Source: Massilia sp. Root335 (GTDB lineage Bacteria; Pseudomonadota; Gammaproteobacteria; Burkholderiales; Burkholderiaceae_D). Taken from it: DNA of 64,000 nt. A program made the translations under genes and the position numbers. Below are positions 51,912 through 61,757 of this stretch, piece after piece. The notes beneath the pieces were generated by a model. It saw only the letters and a program-made list of their open reading frames with translations. It did not search any database and had not been told where the DNA came from. Positions within the stretch are counted from its first letter, which is position 1; the number at the start of each line of letters is the position of its first letter. The stretch is taken from assembly GCF_001425685.1 (NCBI RefSeq), contig NZ_LMCY01000019.1, positions 189 through 64,188 on the forward strand. The letters are read 5' to 3'.

Positions 51912-53975
51912 TTGAAGCCGTCCACCTTGACCGATCATCTTCCCCTGCCTGGCGCCGACGCCGGCCCCGACCCCGACGCTGCGCCGGCGACCCCCGAACC
52001 CACCGGTAAGTACGACGCCGAAGTCGACCGCATCTTCGGTGCGGGCGGCCCGCTCGCGCCCGCCGTCGGCACGTTCAAGCCGCGCCAGTCGCAGACCGAG
52101 ATGGCGAAGGCGATCGCGCACGCGATCAGTGCGCAGGGCACGCTCATCGCCGAGGCCGGCACGGGCACGGGCAAGACGTTCGCCTACCTCGTCCCCGCGC
52201 TGCTGTGGGGCGGCAAGACGATCGTCTCGACCGGCACCAAGAACCTGCAGGACCAGTTGTTTTCGCGCGATATCCCGACCGTGCGCGCCGCGCTGCGCGC
52301 CCCGGTCTCGGTGGCGCTGCTGAAAGGCCGCTCGAACTACATCTGCCATTACCACCTGGAACGCACGCTCTCGAACGGGCGCCTGACGTCGCGCGACGAC
52401 GTCGGCCACCTGCGCGAAATCTCGCGCTTCATCAAGATGAGCCAGTCGGGCGACAAGGCCGAGTTGACCAAGGTCCCGGAAACGGCGTCCGTGTGGAACC
52501 TCGTCACGTCCACGCGCGAGAACTGCGTGGGCCAGGAGTGCCAGTACTACCAGGACTGCTTCGTGATGAAGGCGCGCCGCGAAGCGCAGCAGGCCGACGT
52601 CGTCGTCGTCAACCACCACCTGTTCTTCGCCGACGTGGCGCTGAAGGAAGGCGGCATGGCCGAGCTGCTGCCCTCGGCCAACACCATCATCTTCGACGAG
52701 GCGCACCAGCTGCCGGAAGTCGCGACCCTGTTCTTCGGCACGACCATTTCCACGGGCCAGGTGCTCGAACTGTGCCGCGACGTGCTGGCCGAAGGCCTCG
52801 CGCATGCGCGCGGCGGGGTCGACTGGGCCAAGGTCGTGACCGTCGTCGAAAAGGCCGCGCGCGACCTGCGCCTCACGTTCCCGGAGGGCAGCACGCGCCT
52901 GTCGCTGCCGCAGATTCCGCCGAGCTCGGAATTCTTCCCGGCACTCGAAAAACTGAAGGAAGAACTGGAAGGCATGATCGACGTGCTCGAAGCCCAGGCC
53001 GAGCGCGCCGAGACGATCGAACAATGCCGCGTGCGCGCGGTCGAGATCCTCGAGCAGTACAAGGCGTGGAAGTCCGATCCGAAGAAGGGCAAGGAAGTGG
53101 AGGGCGACGAGGCCGTGCTGTGGGTCGAGGCGTTCTCGTCGGCGCTGCAACTGCACAAGACGCCGCTGTCGATCGCGCCGATCTTCGCCGGCCAGCGCGC
53201 CAGCACGCCGCGCAGCTGGATTTTCACCTCCGCGACCCTGGCGGTAAAAAACGACTTCAAGCATTTCTCGGCACAGCTCGGCATGACGGGCGAGCCGGCG
53301 CAGAGCTGGCCCAGCCCGTTCAACTACCAGGAACAGGGCATCCTGTACGTGCCGACCGGGCTGCCGGAACCGAACACCTTCGGCTACACGGACGCCGTCG
53401 TCGACATGGCGCTGCCCGTGATCGAGGCCGCCGGCGGCCGCTGCTTCTTCCTGTGCACGACGCTGCGCGCCGTCAACCGCGTCGCCGAGCGCCTGCGCGC
53501 CGATTTTGCCGCGCGCGGCCTCGACTTCCCCCTGTTCGTGCAGGGCGAACGGGGCCGCACGGAACTGCTGGACTCGTTCCGCAACGCCGGCAATGCCGTG
53601 CTCGTGGGCAGCCAGAGTTTCTGGGAAGGCGTCGACGTGCGCGGCGAGGCGCTGTCGCTCGTCATCATCGACAAGCTGCCGTTCGCCCCGCCCGACGATC
53701 CGGTGCTGGCCGCCCGCATCGAAGTGATGGAAAAGAAGGGCATGAACGGCTTCGTGCACCACACCCTGCCGGAAGCCATCATCAACCTCAAGCAGGGCGC
53801 CGGCCGCCTGATCCGCGACGTCGATGACCGCGGCGTGCTGATGCTGTGCGACCCGCGCGTGATCAGCAAGCCCTACGGCCGCCGCATCTGGCAAAGCCTG
53901 CCGCCATTCCGCCGCACGCGGGTGCAGGCGGACGTCATCGACTTCTTCAAGCAACCGAAACCGGAACCGGAATGA
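51912..53975 (+). CDS. DinG/YoaA-type ATP-dependent DNA helicase
   Basis: A 687-residue superfamily 2 helicase of the XPD/DinG group. Walker A is AEAGTGTGKTFAYLVPAL (about 80). Four Cys ligands of an iron-sulphur cluster are seen in YICHYHLE and NCVGQECQYYQDC. DEAH box IIFDEAHQ is at about 257, and C-terminal motif VI lies in QGAGRLIRD. The 5'-3' activity of this family resolves R-loops and aids repair. The start is a TTG (51912); no better start in frame gives the full N-terminus. YoaA and DinG are hard to separate by eye. Confidence 0.9.
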   Translation: MKPSTLTDHLPLPGADAGPDPDAAPATPEPTGKYDAEVDRIFGAGGPLAPAVGTFKPRQSQTEMAKAIAHAISAQGTLIAEAGTGTGKTFAYLVPALLWGGKTIVSTGTKNLQDQLFSRDIPTVRAALRAPVSVALLKGRSNYICHYHLERTLSNGRLTSRDDVGHLREISRFIKMSQSGDKAELTKVPETASVWNLVTSTRENCVGQECQYYQDCFVMKARREAQQADVVVVNHHLFFADVALKEGGMAELLPSANTIIFDEAHQLPEVATLFFGTTISTGQVLELCRDVLAEGLAHARGGVDWAKVVTVVEKAARDLRLTFPEGSTRLSLPQIPPSSEFFPALEKLKEELEGMIDVLEAQAERAETIEQCRVRAVEILEQYKAWKSDPKKGKEVEGDEAVLWVEAFSSALQLHKTPLSIAPIFAGQRASTPRSWIFTSATLAVKNDFKHFSAQLGMTGEPAQSWPSPFNYQEQGILYVPTGLPEPNTFGYTDAVVDMALPVIEAAGGRCFFLCTTLRAVNRVAERLRADFAARGLDFPLFVQGERGRTELLDSFRNAGNAVLVGSQSFWEGVDVRGEALSLVIIDKLPFAPPDDPVLAARIEVMEKKGMNGFVHHTLPEAIINLKQGAGRLIRDVDDRGVLMLCDPRVISKPYGRRIWQSLPPFRRTRVQADVIDFFKQPKPEPE

Positions 53976-53978
53976 TGC

Positions 53979-54088
53979 GCGTGGGCACGGGTGCTCACGC
54001 TGCCAATCCGGTTGATGCGCGTGGGCACGGGGTGCCCACCCTACCTCCGAGAACCGGGCCGTAGGGTGGGCTCCCCGAGCCCACGCGG
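53979..54088. repeat. Cluster of GTAGGGTGGGC repeats
   Basis: Three copies (53979-54004, 54019-54045, 54061-54088) follow the helicase gene. Two are in the GTGGGCAC orientation and one is inverted. They occupy the start of a 329-base gene-free stretch. Its later part holds the 54107-54148 palindrome and, at 54150-54304, no recognisable feature apart from the TIR promoter side. Confidence 0.8.
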
Positions 54089-54106
54089 ACGCTGCCTCTG
54101 AGAACC

Positions 54107-54148
54107 GGGGTCAGAGCCCTTTTTAAAGCAACACCGGGCTCTGACCCC
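54107..54148. repeat. GGGGTCAGAGCCC palindrome
   Basis: A perfect 13-base inverted repeat (54107-54119 and 54136-54148) surrounds a 16-base AT-richer loop containing TTTTTAAAG. It resembles short mobile palindromes dispersed in betaproteobacterial genomes. It lies about 155 bases upstream of the TIR gene. Confidence 0.75.
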
Positions 54149-54304
54149 TCCGCTTCTCGGCGTCGTTACACGCTACCTTTTGGCTCGCCCCGCGAGACGC
54201 TGCGCGTCTCCGCGCCCTCCGCTTGTGCTCCCACAACATGCAGGATGGGTGACTTGTTTAGAGTCTCGTAGGCCCGGCCGGTGGCAGACCTACAAGGGGG
54301 AGCA

Positions 54305-54913
54305 ATGGCGATTCGTTACGGCTGCTTTTTCAGCTATGCCCATGGGCGGCATGAGCTGATGCAGCGCTTCAAGGCCACGCTGGCCGATGCACTGCGCTGT
54401 TACCTCGAACCGTATTTCGACAACGAAGACGAACTGTTCGTCGACACCGAACAACTGGGCGGTGGCGACGACCTCGATCGCAAGATCGCCCGCGCGCTGT
54501 GCGAAAGCGCGTGCATGGTGCTGATCTACACGCCCAAATACGAAGCCCACGCCTACACGCGCCGCGAGTACGCCGCGATGCGCCTGATCGAGGCCGAGCG
54601 CAGCACGTGGTACACGCTGCCGAGCCAGCTGATCATTCCCGTCATCATGACCCAGCACCCCGACCGGCTGCCGCCGCAGATCAGCGAATCCACGTTCTAC
54701 GTCGATTTCTCGCGCTTCACGATGGCCACGGCCGATCTCAAATCGAATCCAGATTTCCTGCCGGACATCGACAAGATGGTCCGGCGCATCGTTACCCATT
54801 ACCAGTACCAGAAAAAGACCACGCCGCCGGCGCATGACTGCAACCAATTCGTACTTCCCGCTGTCCCACCCGCATGGCGTGAGTTACCGGATCCAACCTT
54901 CCCCAAAAAATGA
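54305..54913 (+). CDS. TIR-domain protein
   Basis: A 202-residue cytoplasmic protein. The TIR domain fills residues 1-170: the first strand FFSYAHG (8-14), DDLDRKIARALCESACMVLIYTPKY and the helix YTRREYAAMR. Glu88 there corresponds to the catalytic Glu of NAD-cleaving TIR domains. A short tail ends NQFVLPAVPPAWRELPD. The ATG at 54305 has a strong AAGGGGGAGC ribosome binding site. The downstream P-loop-like gene follows at eight bases, so the two form an operon. Bacterial TIR proteins usually act in immunity or cell suicide by depleting NAD or making signal nucleotides. Confidence 0.85.
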   Translation: MAIRYGCFFSYAHGRHELMQRFKATLADALRCYLEPYFDNEDELFVDTEQLGGGDDLDRKIARALCESACMVLIYTPKYEAHAYTRREYAAMRLIEAERSTWYTLPSQLIIPVIMTQHPDRLPPQISESTFYVDFSRFTMATADLKSNPDFLPDIDKMVRRIVTHYQYQKKTTPPAHDCNQFVLPAVPPAWRELPDPTFPKK

Positions 54914-54921
54914 GGAGCCTT

Positions 54922-56433
54922 ATGGAAACCAACCGCATCACCGCAGTACCGGCCGGGCAGGCCGGCGAGGTGACGACGTTCTACTCCTACGACAGCGCAC
55001 CCGTGCGCAGCCTCGCGCTGGCCCATGCCGCCTGGCTGCTCGCCGGGCGCGCGCATGCGAAGACACCGGTGCTGATGATCGACTGGGACCTGGAAGCGCC
55101 AGGCCTCCACCACTATTTTCCCTGCGCGGACGAGGGCCAGGGCGGCGGCGGTCTGCTCGAACTGTTTGAAGCTTGCGGCGAACAATTGCACGGCAACACA
55201 TCGAGCGACGACGCCGACGCCCTGGCCGGGCGCGTGCTCGACACGCTCGACTGGGACGACTACATCGTGCGCGTCGACGACAGCCGTCCGCTGTACCTGA
55301 TGCGCGCCGGCCGCTTCGACGACAGTTACGGCGAGCGCGTCGACCGCCTCGACTGGGACGCGCTGTTCTGCGCCTGCCCGGCCCTGTTCCGCACGTTCGC
55401 GGCCCATGTGGCGCGGCGCTTCGCCCACGTCCTGATCGATTGCCGCAGCGGCCGCTCGGCGGCGGCCAGCGTCTGCACGGCGCTGTTGCCGGACAAGATC
55501 GTCGGCCTGTTCACGCCCGACGCGCGCAGCCTGGACGGCCTGCAGGGCGTCGTCGCGCGCGCCCTCGACTACCGCTGCAGCCACGAGGACGAGCAGCGTC
55601 CGCTGCTCGTCTATCCGCTGCCTTGCCCCGTCGACGGCGCGGCGGATGCGCGGCTGCGCTGGCGCTTCGGCGACGCCCAGCGCGGCCAGCCGGGTTACCA
55701 GGCCAGGCTGGAGCGGATGCTGGCCGAGTGCTATGGCCTGTCCAGCGTCGCGCTCGACAGCTACCTCGACGAAGTGCAACTGCCGCAGGCCGCCATCGTC
55801 GGCATGCCGCCGGCGGGCGGCCGGATCCATGCCGGCGAGCGCGACCGGTGCGGGCCGCAACGCGCCGTCGACACCCTGCTCGAATGGCTGGCACCCGGCC
55901 ATTTCCCGTGGCGTCCGCTGCCCGAGGTGCGGCTCGTGCAGGCCGTTGAGGCCCTGGGCGAACGCGCGGCCGATCCGCAGGCGCCCGCGCTCGTGCGTGA
56001 ACTGGCCCGCCTGGCCCAATTGTATTTGGGGCAACAGAGCGAACTGGAAGCGGCGCGCCGCATCGAGCAGCACGTGGTCGCGCTGGAGCAGGGCCTGCAC
56101 GCGATGGAGGAGGGCAAGCGCGGCCACGCGGCGTCGCGCCGCCCCGGCGAACCGCCGCCCGATGCGCTGGACGACAAGCTGTCGCGCCTGCAGGAATTGA
56201 TCGACGCCCGGAGCCCGCACGAGGCGCGCGCGCTGGCGGACAGCCTGCGCTCGACGATCCTGCGGCCGAGTGTGGCGCATCCGCTACGACGGCGCGGGGC
56301 CGCGATGATCAAGCAGGTCTACCTGCAGGAAGGCGACAAGGACGCGCTGCTGGCCTTCACGCTGGACGAGGTGTCGTCGCTCGAAGGCGCCCTGATCCAG
56401 GCGGCGGGAGGGCGTCCGCTCGTGGCGGGCTGA
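54922..56433 (+). CDS. KGGVGR/MinD-like protein with degenerate P-loop, TIR partner
   Basis: A 503-residue protein whose first 250 residues follow the MinD/SIMIBI ATPase fold of the KGGVGR type: TFYSY, then VLMIDWDLEAPGLHHYF (50-66) and FAHVLIDCRSG. The P-loop that normally reads KGGVGR(S/T) is DSAPVRS (24-30). The catalytic Lys and all the P-loop Gly residues are lost, so nucleotide binding is unlikely. The C-terminal half is mostly helical (about 330-490). The start at 54922 follows GAGGAG; a start at 54910 overlapping the TIR stop is possible. Probable regulator or sensor for the TIR enzyme. Confidence 0.8.
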   Translation: METNRITAVPAGQAGEVTTFYSYDSAPVRSLALAHAAWLLAGRAHAKTPVLMIDWDLEAPGLHHYFPCADEGQGGGGLLELFEACGEQLHGNTSSDDADALAGRVLDTLDWDDYIVRVDDSRPLYLMRAGRFDDSYGERVDRLDWDALFCACPALFRTFAAHVARRFAHVLIDCRSGRSAAASVCTALLPDKIVGLFTPDARSLDGLQGVVARALDYRCSHEDEQRPLLVYPLPCPVDGAADARLRWRFGDAQRGQPGYQARLERMLAECYGLSSVALDSYLDEVQLPQAAIVGMPPAGGRIHAGERDRCGPQRAVDTLLEWLAPGHFPWRPLPEVRLVQAVEALGERAADPQAPALVRELARLAQLYLGQQSELEAARRIEQHVVALEQGLHAMEEGKRGHAASRRPGEPPPDALDDKLSRLQELIDARSPHEARALADSLRSTILRPSVAHPLRRRGAAMIKQVYLQEGDKDALLAFTLDEVSSLEGALIQAAGGRPLVAG

Positions 56434-56516
56434 GGCGGCGCCGGCGTCGCTCGGGAGGCCAATAAATGTGCCACCCGATAGGTCGATCTTGCCGTTGCTT
56501 CAGGTAAAATCGGTGC

Positions 56517-57254
56517 ATGCGTATCCTTATCAGTAACGACGACGGTTATCTCGCTCCCGGCATCAACGCCCTGGCCGATGCGTTGGCACAGGTCGCCGAC
56601 ATCGTGGTGGTCGCGCCCGACAGCAATCGCTCGGGCGCGTCCAACTCGTTGTCGCTGGACCGCCCGCTGTCGGTGGCTAAGGCTGCCAACGGTTTCTATT
56701 TTGTCAACGGCACCCCGACCGACTGCGTACACATCGCATTGACGGGGATGCTGGACACACGCCCCGACCTGGTGGTTTCCGGCATCAACAATGGCCAGAA
56801 CATGGGCGACGACACCTTGTACTCGGGTACGGTGGCGGCGGCGACGGAAGCGTATCTGTTTGGCATCCCGGCCATCGCCTTTTCCCAGGTGCACGGGGGC
56901 TGGGCCGAGGTCGAATCGGCCGCGCGGGTGGCGCGCGACATCGTGCTGCGCCGTTTCGAGCTGCTCGAGTCGCCGTTCCTGCTGAACGTGAATATCCCGA
57001 ACGTGCCGTACGACCAGATGGGGCCGCTCACGCCGACCCGCCTCGGCCGGCGTCACCAGTCCGAGCCCGTCATCCGCGGCCAGGACCCGCGCGGGCGCGA
57101 GATCTTCTGGATCGGGGCGCCCGGCGCCTGCCGCGACGCGGGCGAGGGCACGGATTTTCATGCGACGAGCCAGGGTTGCGTGTCGGTGACCCCGCTCCAG
57201 GTCGACCTCACGCACCGCGACCAGCTCGATTTGCTGCGGCGAGGGCTCGGATGA
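56517..57254 (+). CDS. surE: SurE 5'/3'-nucleotidase
   Basis: A 245-residue metal-dependent phosphatase that releases phosphate from nucleoside 5'- and 3'-monophosphates and helps stationary-phase survival. Starts [15 protein letters not shown], with the metal-binding Asp8/Asp9. [28 protein letters not shown] and [21 protein letters not shown] are family motifs. Its stop overlaps the pcm start (ATGA). First gene of the conserved surE-pcm-nlpD-rpoS block. Confidence 0.95.
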   Translation: MRILISNDDGYLAPGINALADALAQVADIVVVAPDSNRSGASNSLSLDRPLSVAKAANGFYFVNGTPTDCVHIALTGMLDTRPDLVVSGINNGQNMGDDTLYSGTVAAATEAYLFGIPAIAFSQVHGGWAEVESAARVARDIVLRRFELLESPFLLNVNIPNVPYDQMGPLTPTRLGRRHQSEPVIRGQDPRGREIFWIGAPGACRDAGEGTDFHATSQGCVSVTPLQVDLTHRDQLDLLRRGLG

Positions 57255-58102
57255 GCGAAAAGCGCAGCCAGTTTCCTCTGCCGCTCTCGTCCGTGACGGG
57301 CGGGAGCACGCGAAAGCCCGCTGCGCCGGCGCCGGTCGCCACGCCGCAGACGGCGACCCAGAACGCGCGCGAAAACAACCAGCACCGCGCCGGCGCCGCG
57401 CCCGGCGTCCCGGGCACGGCCAAGCCGGCCTCGGTGCAGCCGCAGCAGACGGTGGTGCGGTCGGACCTGGCCGCCACGGAAGCGCCGCGCCGCGCGATGG
57501 CGGCCCGGACCGCGCGCCAGGGCGTCAAGGATGCTCAGGTGCTGGCGGCGCTGGAAATCGTGCCGCGCCATATGTTCGTCGAACCGGGCATGCTGGCGCA
57601 GGCGTACGTCGACATCTCGCTGCCGATCGGCCATAACCAGACGATTTCGCAACCCTATATCGTGGCGCGCATGATCGAGCTGCTCAAGGGAAGCGGCCCG
57701 CTGCGCCGCGTGCTCGAGATCGGCACGGGCTGCGGCTACCAGGCCGCCGTGCTGTCGTTCGTGGCGCAGGAGGTGTATTCGATCGAGCGCATCAAGCCGT
57801 TGCACGAGCTGGCGAAGGCCAATCTGCGCCCGTTGCGCATCGCCAATCTGCGCTTGCAGTACGGAGATGGTATGCTAGGGCTCCCGCAGGTGGCCCCGTT
57901 CGACGGCATCATCCTGGCGGCGGCCGGTCTCGAGGTGCCGCGCGCACTGCTCGAACAGCTGGCCATCGGCGCCCGACTGGTGGCGCCCGTCGGTGCTCAG
58001 GTCCAGCACCTGCAGCGCATTACTCGTACCGGCAAGGCGGAATGGACCAGCGAAACGCTGGAAGCCTGCCATTTCGTGCCGCTGAGGCCAGGCATCGCTT
58101 GA
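57251..58102 (+). CDS. pcm: Protein-L-isoaspartate O-methyltransferase
   Basis: A 283-residue repair enzyme that methylates isoaspartyl residues in aged proteins using S-adenosylmethionine. Family blocks: [32 protein letters not shown], and the SAM site [16 protein letters not shown]. The N-terminal 80 residues are a low-complexity Ala/Pro/Gln/Arg extension not present in the usual 208-220 residue enzymes. The ATG at 57251 overlaps the surE stop (ATGA). Confidence 0.93.
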   Translation: MSEKRSQFPLPLSSVTGGSTRKPAAPAPVATPQTATQNARENNQHRAGAAPGVPGTAKPASVQPQQTVVRSDLAATEAPRRAMAARTARQGVKDAQVLAALEIVPRHMFVEPGMLAQAYVDISLPIGHNQTISQPYIVARMIELLKGSGPLRRVLEIGTGCGYQAAVLSFVAQEVYSIERIKPLHELAKANLRPLRIANLRLQYGDGMLGLPQVAPFDGIILAAAGLEVPRALLEQLAIGARLVAPVGAQVQHLQRITRTGKAEWTSETLEACHFVPLRPGIA

Positions 58103-58135
58103 ATGCCAGAATGTTGTAAAAGAATTAAAGAGAGA

Positions 58136-59032
58136 ATGAAACCCACACCCCGCTTAGCCCTGTTGACCCTCAGTCTCGGCATCCTGTCCGCCTGCAGCAC
58201 CGAGACCCGCGTAGCCCCCGTGATCGACCGTCCGACCCCGACCGCTTCCAGCTTCCGTCCGCGCCCGCAACCGGCGCCGACGCCGGCCGCCGAGGACAAT
58301 AAACCGGACGCGCGCGGCACCTATACCGTGCGCCGCGGCGACACCCTGCTGCGCATCGCCCTCGACCACGGCCAGAATTACCGTGACCTCGTCGCCTGGA
58401 ACAACCTCGCCGATCCGGACGACATCAAGGTCGGACAGGTACTGAAGGTGGCGCAGCCCGAACGCAGCGCCGGTGCCGTCGTGACGTCGCCCATTGCCAT
58501 GCCGGGCGCGGAAAAGCCGGCCCCGGTGCCCAGGAAGACGGAGCCGAACGGCGCCAAGAAGCCGTACAGCGAATCGAACCTGGCCAAGGAAGAGAATCCC
58601 AAGGCGGAAAAGGTGATCTCGTCCGGCGTCACGGCGGGCAGCACCGTCACCGCCAGCGACGACGAGAAACTGAGCTGGATGTGGCCGTCCGACGGCAAGA
58701 TCATCGCCACGTTCGACGAAGGCAAGAACAAGGGCATCGACATCGCCGGCAAGATGGGCCAGCAGGTGATGGCGGCCGGTTCCGGGAAGGTGATGTATGC
58801 GGGCAGCGGCATTCGCGGATATGGTAATCTCGTGATTGTTAAGCACAGCAACAGCCTGCTGTCGGCCTACGCGCATAACCGCACCATCCTGGTCAAGGAA
58901 GGTCAGAACGTGACCAAGGGCCAGCCGATCGCGGAAATGGGCGATTCCGATTCCGACGCGGTCAAACTGCATTTCGAGATACGCCAGCAGGGCAAGCCGG
59001 TCGATCCGGCCAAGTTCCTGCCCAGTCGCTAG
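58136..59032 (+). CDS. nlpD: NlpD-type murein hydrolase activator lipoprotein
   Basis: A 298-residue lipoprotein (signal with lipobox LSAC, about residues 17-20), a LysM domain (TYTVRRGDTLLRIALDHGQNYRDLVAWNNLADPDDIKVGQVLKV), a variable linker and a C-terminal LytM/M23 fold. Active-site residues are partly missing: GIDIAGKMG replaces the HxGxD motif, while HFEIR keeps a His. It should therefore activate amidases (AmiC in E. coli) rather than cut peptidoglycan. The ATG at 58136 is preferred to one at 58103 because it gives the signal peptide and follows AAAGAGAG. The rpoS promoter often lies inside nlpD. Confidence 0.93.
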   Translation: MKPTPRLALLTLSLGILSACSTETRVAPVIDRPTPTASSFRPRPQPAPTPAAEDNKPDARGTYTVRRGDTLLRIALDHGQNYRDLVAWNNLADPDDIKVGQVLKVAQPERSAGAVVTSPIAMPGAEKPAPVPRKTEPNGAKKPYSESNLAKEENPKAEKVISSGVTAGSTVTASDDEKLSWMWPSDGKIIATFDEGKNKGIDIAGKMGQQVMAAGSGKVMYAGSGIRGYGNLVIVKHSNSLLSAYAHNRTILVKEGQNVTKGQPIAEMGDSDSDAVKLHFEIRQQGKPVDPAKFLPSR

Positions 59033-59041
59033 AGAGAGCCG

Positions 59042-60052
59042 ATGACGCTGCCGACCGATCCGCTGGACCACGACGCACCGGACGATAATCCGGATGAGCC
59101 GCTGGACGACGGCGAGTTCGGGGCGGACGGCGCCGATCGTGCCGAGCTGCTGCCGGAAGCGGCCGTGGCGGCGGTCGATACCGTCGACGAGCTCAAGAGC
59201 GTGCTGCAGGCCGAGCTCTCGACCGACACCACCCAGCACTACCTGAACCGGATCGGCGCCAAGCCGTTGCTCAGCGCCGAGCAGGAAGTGCAGTACGCCA
59301 CGCTGGCCAAGGCCGGCGACTTCAATGCGCGCCAGAAGATGATCGAGCATAACCTGCGGCTCGTCGTCTCCATCGCCAAGCACTACATCAACCGCGGCGT
59401 CGTGCTGCTCGACCTCATCGAAGAGGGCAATATCGGGCTGATGCGCGCGATCGACAAGTTCGAGCCGGAGCGCGGCTTCCGCTTTTCGACGTACGCCACG
59501 TGGTGGATCCGCCAGAGCATCGAGCGCGCGATCATGAACCAGGCCCGCACCGTGCGCCTGCCCGTGCACATGGTGCGCGAGCTGAACCAGGTGCTGCGCG
59601 CGAAGTATCACCTGGAAGCCCAGCACCACGACGGCAAGGAAGCCAGCGCGGAAGACATCGCCAGCCTCGTCGGCCGGCCCGTGGAGGAAGTGCAGGACAT
59701 CCTCGCGCTGTCCGAACACGCCACGTCGCTCGACGCGCCGCTCGACAACGATCCGCAAAGCAGCCTGATGGACATGCTGCCGGACGAAGGCGACGTCAGC
59801 CCGGACGCCCACGCGGAACAGCACGAGATGACGGTGCTCGTGCGCGACTGGCTGCAGAAGCTGCCGGACAAGCAGCGCCTCGTCGTGATGCGCCGCTTCG
59901 GCCTCGACAACGACGACCCGGCCACGCTGGAAACGCTGGCCGAGGAGATGGGCGTGACGCGCGAGCGCGTGCGCCAGATCCAGCAGGAAGCCCTCGTCAA
60001 ACTGAAACGGGCGATGGCCGCCCGTGGCGTCGTCCGCGATTCCTTGCTATGA
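59042..60052 (+). CDS. rpoS: Stationary-phase sigma factor RpoS
   Basis: A 336-residue sigma-38 (E. coli 330). Acidic N-terminal extension (about 1-45), region 1.2-2 ([66 protein letters not shown]), region 3 and region 4.2 HTH ([24 protein letters not shown]). It lies nine bases after nlpD, as expected. It directs general stress and stationary-phase transcription. Confidence 0.96.
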   Translation: MTLPTDPLDHDAPDDNPDEPLDDGEFGADGADRAELLPEAAVAAVDTVDELKSVLQAELSTDTTQHYLNRIGAKPLLSAEQEVQYATLAKAGDFNARQKMIEHNLRLVVSIAKHYINRGVVLLDLIEEGNIGLMRAIDKFEPERGFRFSTYATWWIRQSIERAIMNQARTVRLPVHMVRELNQVLRAKYHLEAQHHDGKEASAEDIASLVGRPVEEVQDILALSEHATSLDAPLDNDPQSSLMDMLPDEGDVSPDAHAEQHEMTVLVRDWLQKLPDKQRLVVMRRFGLDNDDPATLETLAEEMGVTRERVRQIQQEALVKLKRAMAARGVVRDSLL

Positions 60053-60107
60053 TGCCCGGCTGGCCGGAAGGGCCAGTTTTTCCTTGGTGTACGTGACGCA
60101 TGCACAC

Positions 60108-60207
60108 CGTCGTTCCCGCGCGGGCGGGAACCTAATTTCGTTGACCAATACTGACGCATGTTTCGGCTACGCACCGAACCTGGGTCCCCGCCTCCGCGGG
60201 GACGACG
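60108..60207. repeat. Inverted pair of CGTTCCCGC repeats (REPIN-like)
   Basis: CGTCGTTCCCGC...GCGGGAACCT (60108-60133) and TGGGTCCCCGCC...GGGGACGACG (60181-60207) surround a 47-base spacer. Same architecture as 47046-47149. Lies between rpoS and rlmD. Confidence 0.8.
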
Positions 60208-60244
60208 TGCTTGCTACCTGTCCTAGTTCTCATCGTCTTCAACC

Positions 60245-61645
60245 ATGCAAGAAACCTTCATCAACATCAAATCCCTCGACATGGACGCGCGCGGCGTCGG
60301 CCACCTGGAGAACGAGGACGGCTCGCCGGGCAAGGTGATCTTCGTCGAAGGCGCGCTGCCGGGCGAGCGCGTCAGCTTCGAGACCCTGCGCAAGAAGAAG
60401 AACTGGGAATCGGGCCGCATGGTCACGCTGCAGAAAGCGTCGTCGATGCGCGTGGAGCCCAAGTGCCCGCACTTCTGGCATTGCGGCGGCTGCTCGATGC
60501 AGCACCTGGAGCCGTCGGCCCAGGTCGCGATGAAGCAGCGCGTCCTCGAGGACAACCTGTGGCACATCGGGAAGACGAAGGCCGAGAACATCATGCGGCC
60601 GATGTACGGCCCCACCTGGGACTACCGCTACCGCGCCCGCCTGTCGGTCCGCCACGTGGCCAAGAAGAACACGGTGCTGGTCGGCTTCCACGAGCGCCAT
60701 TCGTCGTACGTGGCCGACATGACGAGCTGCGAGATCCTGCCGGACCACCTGTCCGCGATGCTCGTGCCGCTGCGCGAGCTGGTCGGCGCGCTGTCGATCT
60801 ACCAGCAGATGCCGCAGATCGAGGTCGCCGTCGGCGAAGAGACCACCGTGCTCGTGCTGCGCATCATGGCGCCGCTCTCGCCCGCCGACGAGACGCTCGT
60901 GAAAGCGTTCGCGGACCAGTGGAACATCCAGTGGTGGCTGCAGCCGAAAGGCCCCGACACCGCGGCGCCGTACTACCCCCTCGGCAAGGAGCTGTACTAC
61001 ACGCTGCCGGAATTCGGCATCAGGATGCCGTTCAAGCCGACCGACTTCACCCAGGTCAACCACCAGATCAACCGCCTGCTCGTGCACAAGGCATTGACCT
61101 TGCTGGACGTGCAGAAGACCGACCGCGTGGCCGACCTGTTCTGCGGCCTCGGCAACTTCACCCTGCCGCTCGCCACGCAGGCGCGCGAGGTCGTCGGCAT
61201 CGAAGGCAGCACGGCGCTGACGACGCGCGCGCTGGAAAACGCCCGCGCCAACGGCCTGGCCGACAAGACGACGTTCTACACGCGCAACCTGTTCGAGGTG
61301 ACGAAGGACGACCTGATCGCGCTCGGAAAATTCGACCGCATGCTGGTCGATCCGCCGCGCGACGGCGCCGTCGCGCTGGCCATCGCGCTGGCGGAGCTGC
61401 GCCTGACGAACCCCGACCTCATGCCCCAGCGGATCGTGTACGTGTCGTGCAGCCCGTCCACGCTGGCGCGCGATGCCGGCATCCTCACGCACCGCGCCGG
61501 TTACGTGCTCAAGAAGGCAGGCGTGGCGAACATGTTCCCGCACACGTCGCACGTGGAATCGATCGCCGTGTTCGAGCGCCTCGACGATTTCCAGCCGCGC
61601 GAATTCGCGGCGCCGGCGGAGACGCAAACGTCGAACGACGCGTGA
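60245..61645 (+). CDS. rlmD: 23S rRNA (uracil-1939) methyltransferase
   Basis: A 466-residue RumA/RlmD-type enzyme. An N-terminal TRAM domain (about 1-60) precedes the iron-sulphur ligands in CPHFWHCGGC and DMTSCEIL. The SAM site is DLFCGLGNFTLPLA near 298, and the nucleophile Cys is in YVSCSPSTLARD (about 400). It methylates C5 of uracil 1939. The rpoS-rlmD neighbourhood is typical of Burkholderiales. An ATG at 60245 gives the conserved start QETFINIKSLDMDARGVG. Confidence 0.93.
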   Translation: MQETFINIKSLDMDARGVGHLENEDGSPGKVIFVEGALPGERVSFETLRKKKNWESGRMVTLQKASSMRVEPKCPHFWHCGGCSMQHLEPSAQVAMKQRVLEDNLWHIGKTKAENIMRPMYGPTWDYRYRARLSVRHVAKKNTVLVGFHERHSSYVADMTSCEILPDHLSAMLVPLRELVGALSIYQQMPQIEVAVGEETTVLVLRIMAPLSPADETLVKAFADQWNIQWWLQPKGPDTAAPYYPLGKELYYTLPEFGIRMPFKPTDFTQVNHQINRLLVHKALTLLDVQKTDRVADLFCGLGNFTLPLATQAREVVGIEGSTALTTRALENARANGLADKTTFYTRNLFEVTKDDLIALGKFDRMLVDPPRDGAVALAIALAELRLTNPDLMPQRIVYVSCSPSTLARDAGILTHRAGYVLKKAGVANMFPHTSHVESIAVFERLDDFQPREFAAPAETQTSNDA

Positions 61646-61651
61646 TGCGTG

Positions 61652-61757
61652 GCGTGGGCACGGTGTGGCACGACCGGTCGAGGTAGGGTGGGCGGCCCCC
61701 GCCCACGCGTAACGCCGCGCAGACGCGAACGCCGCGCGTGGGCACTGGGTGCCCACC

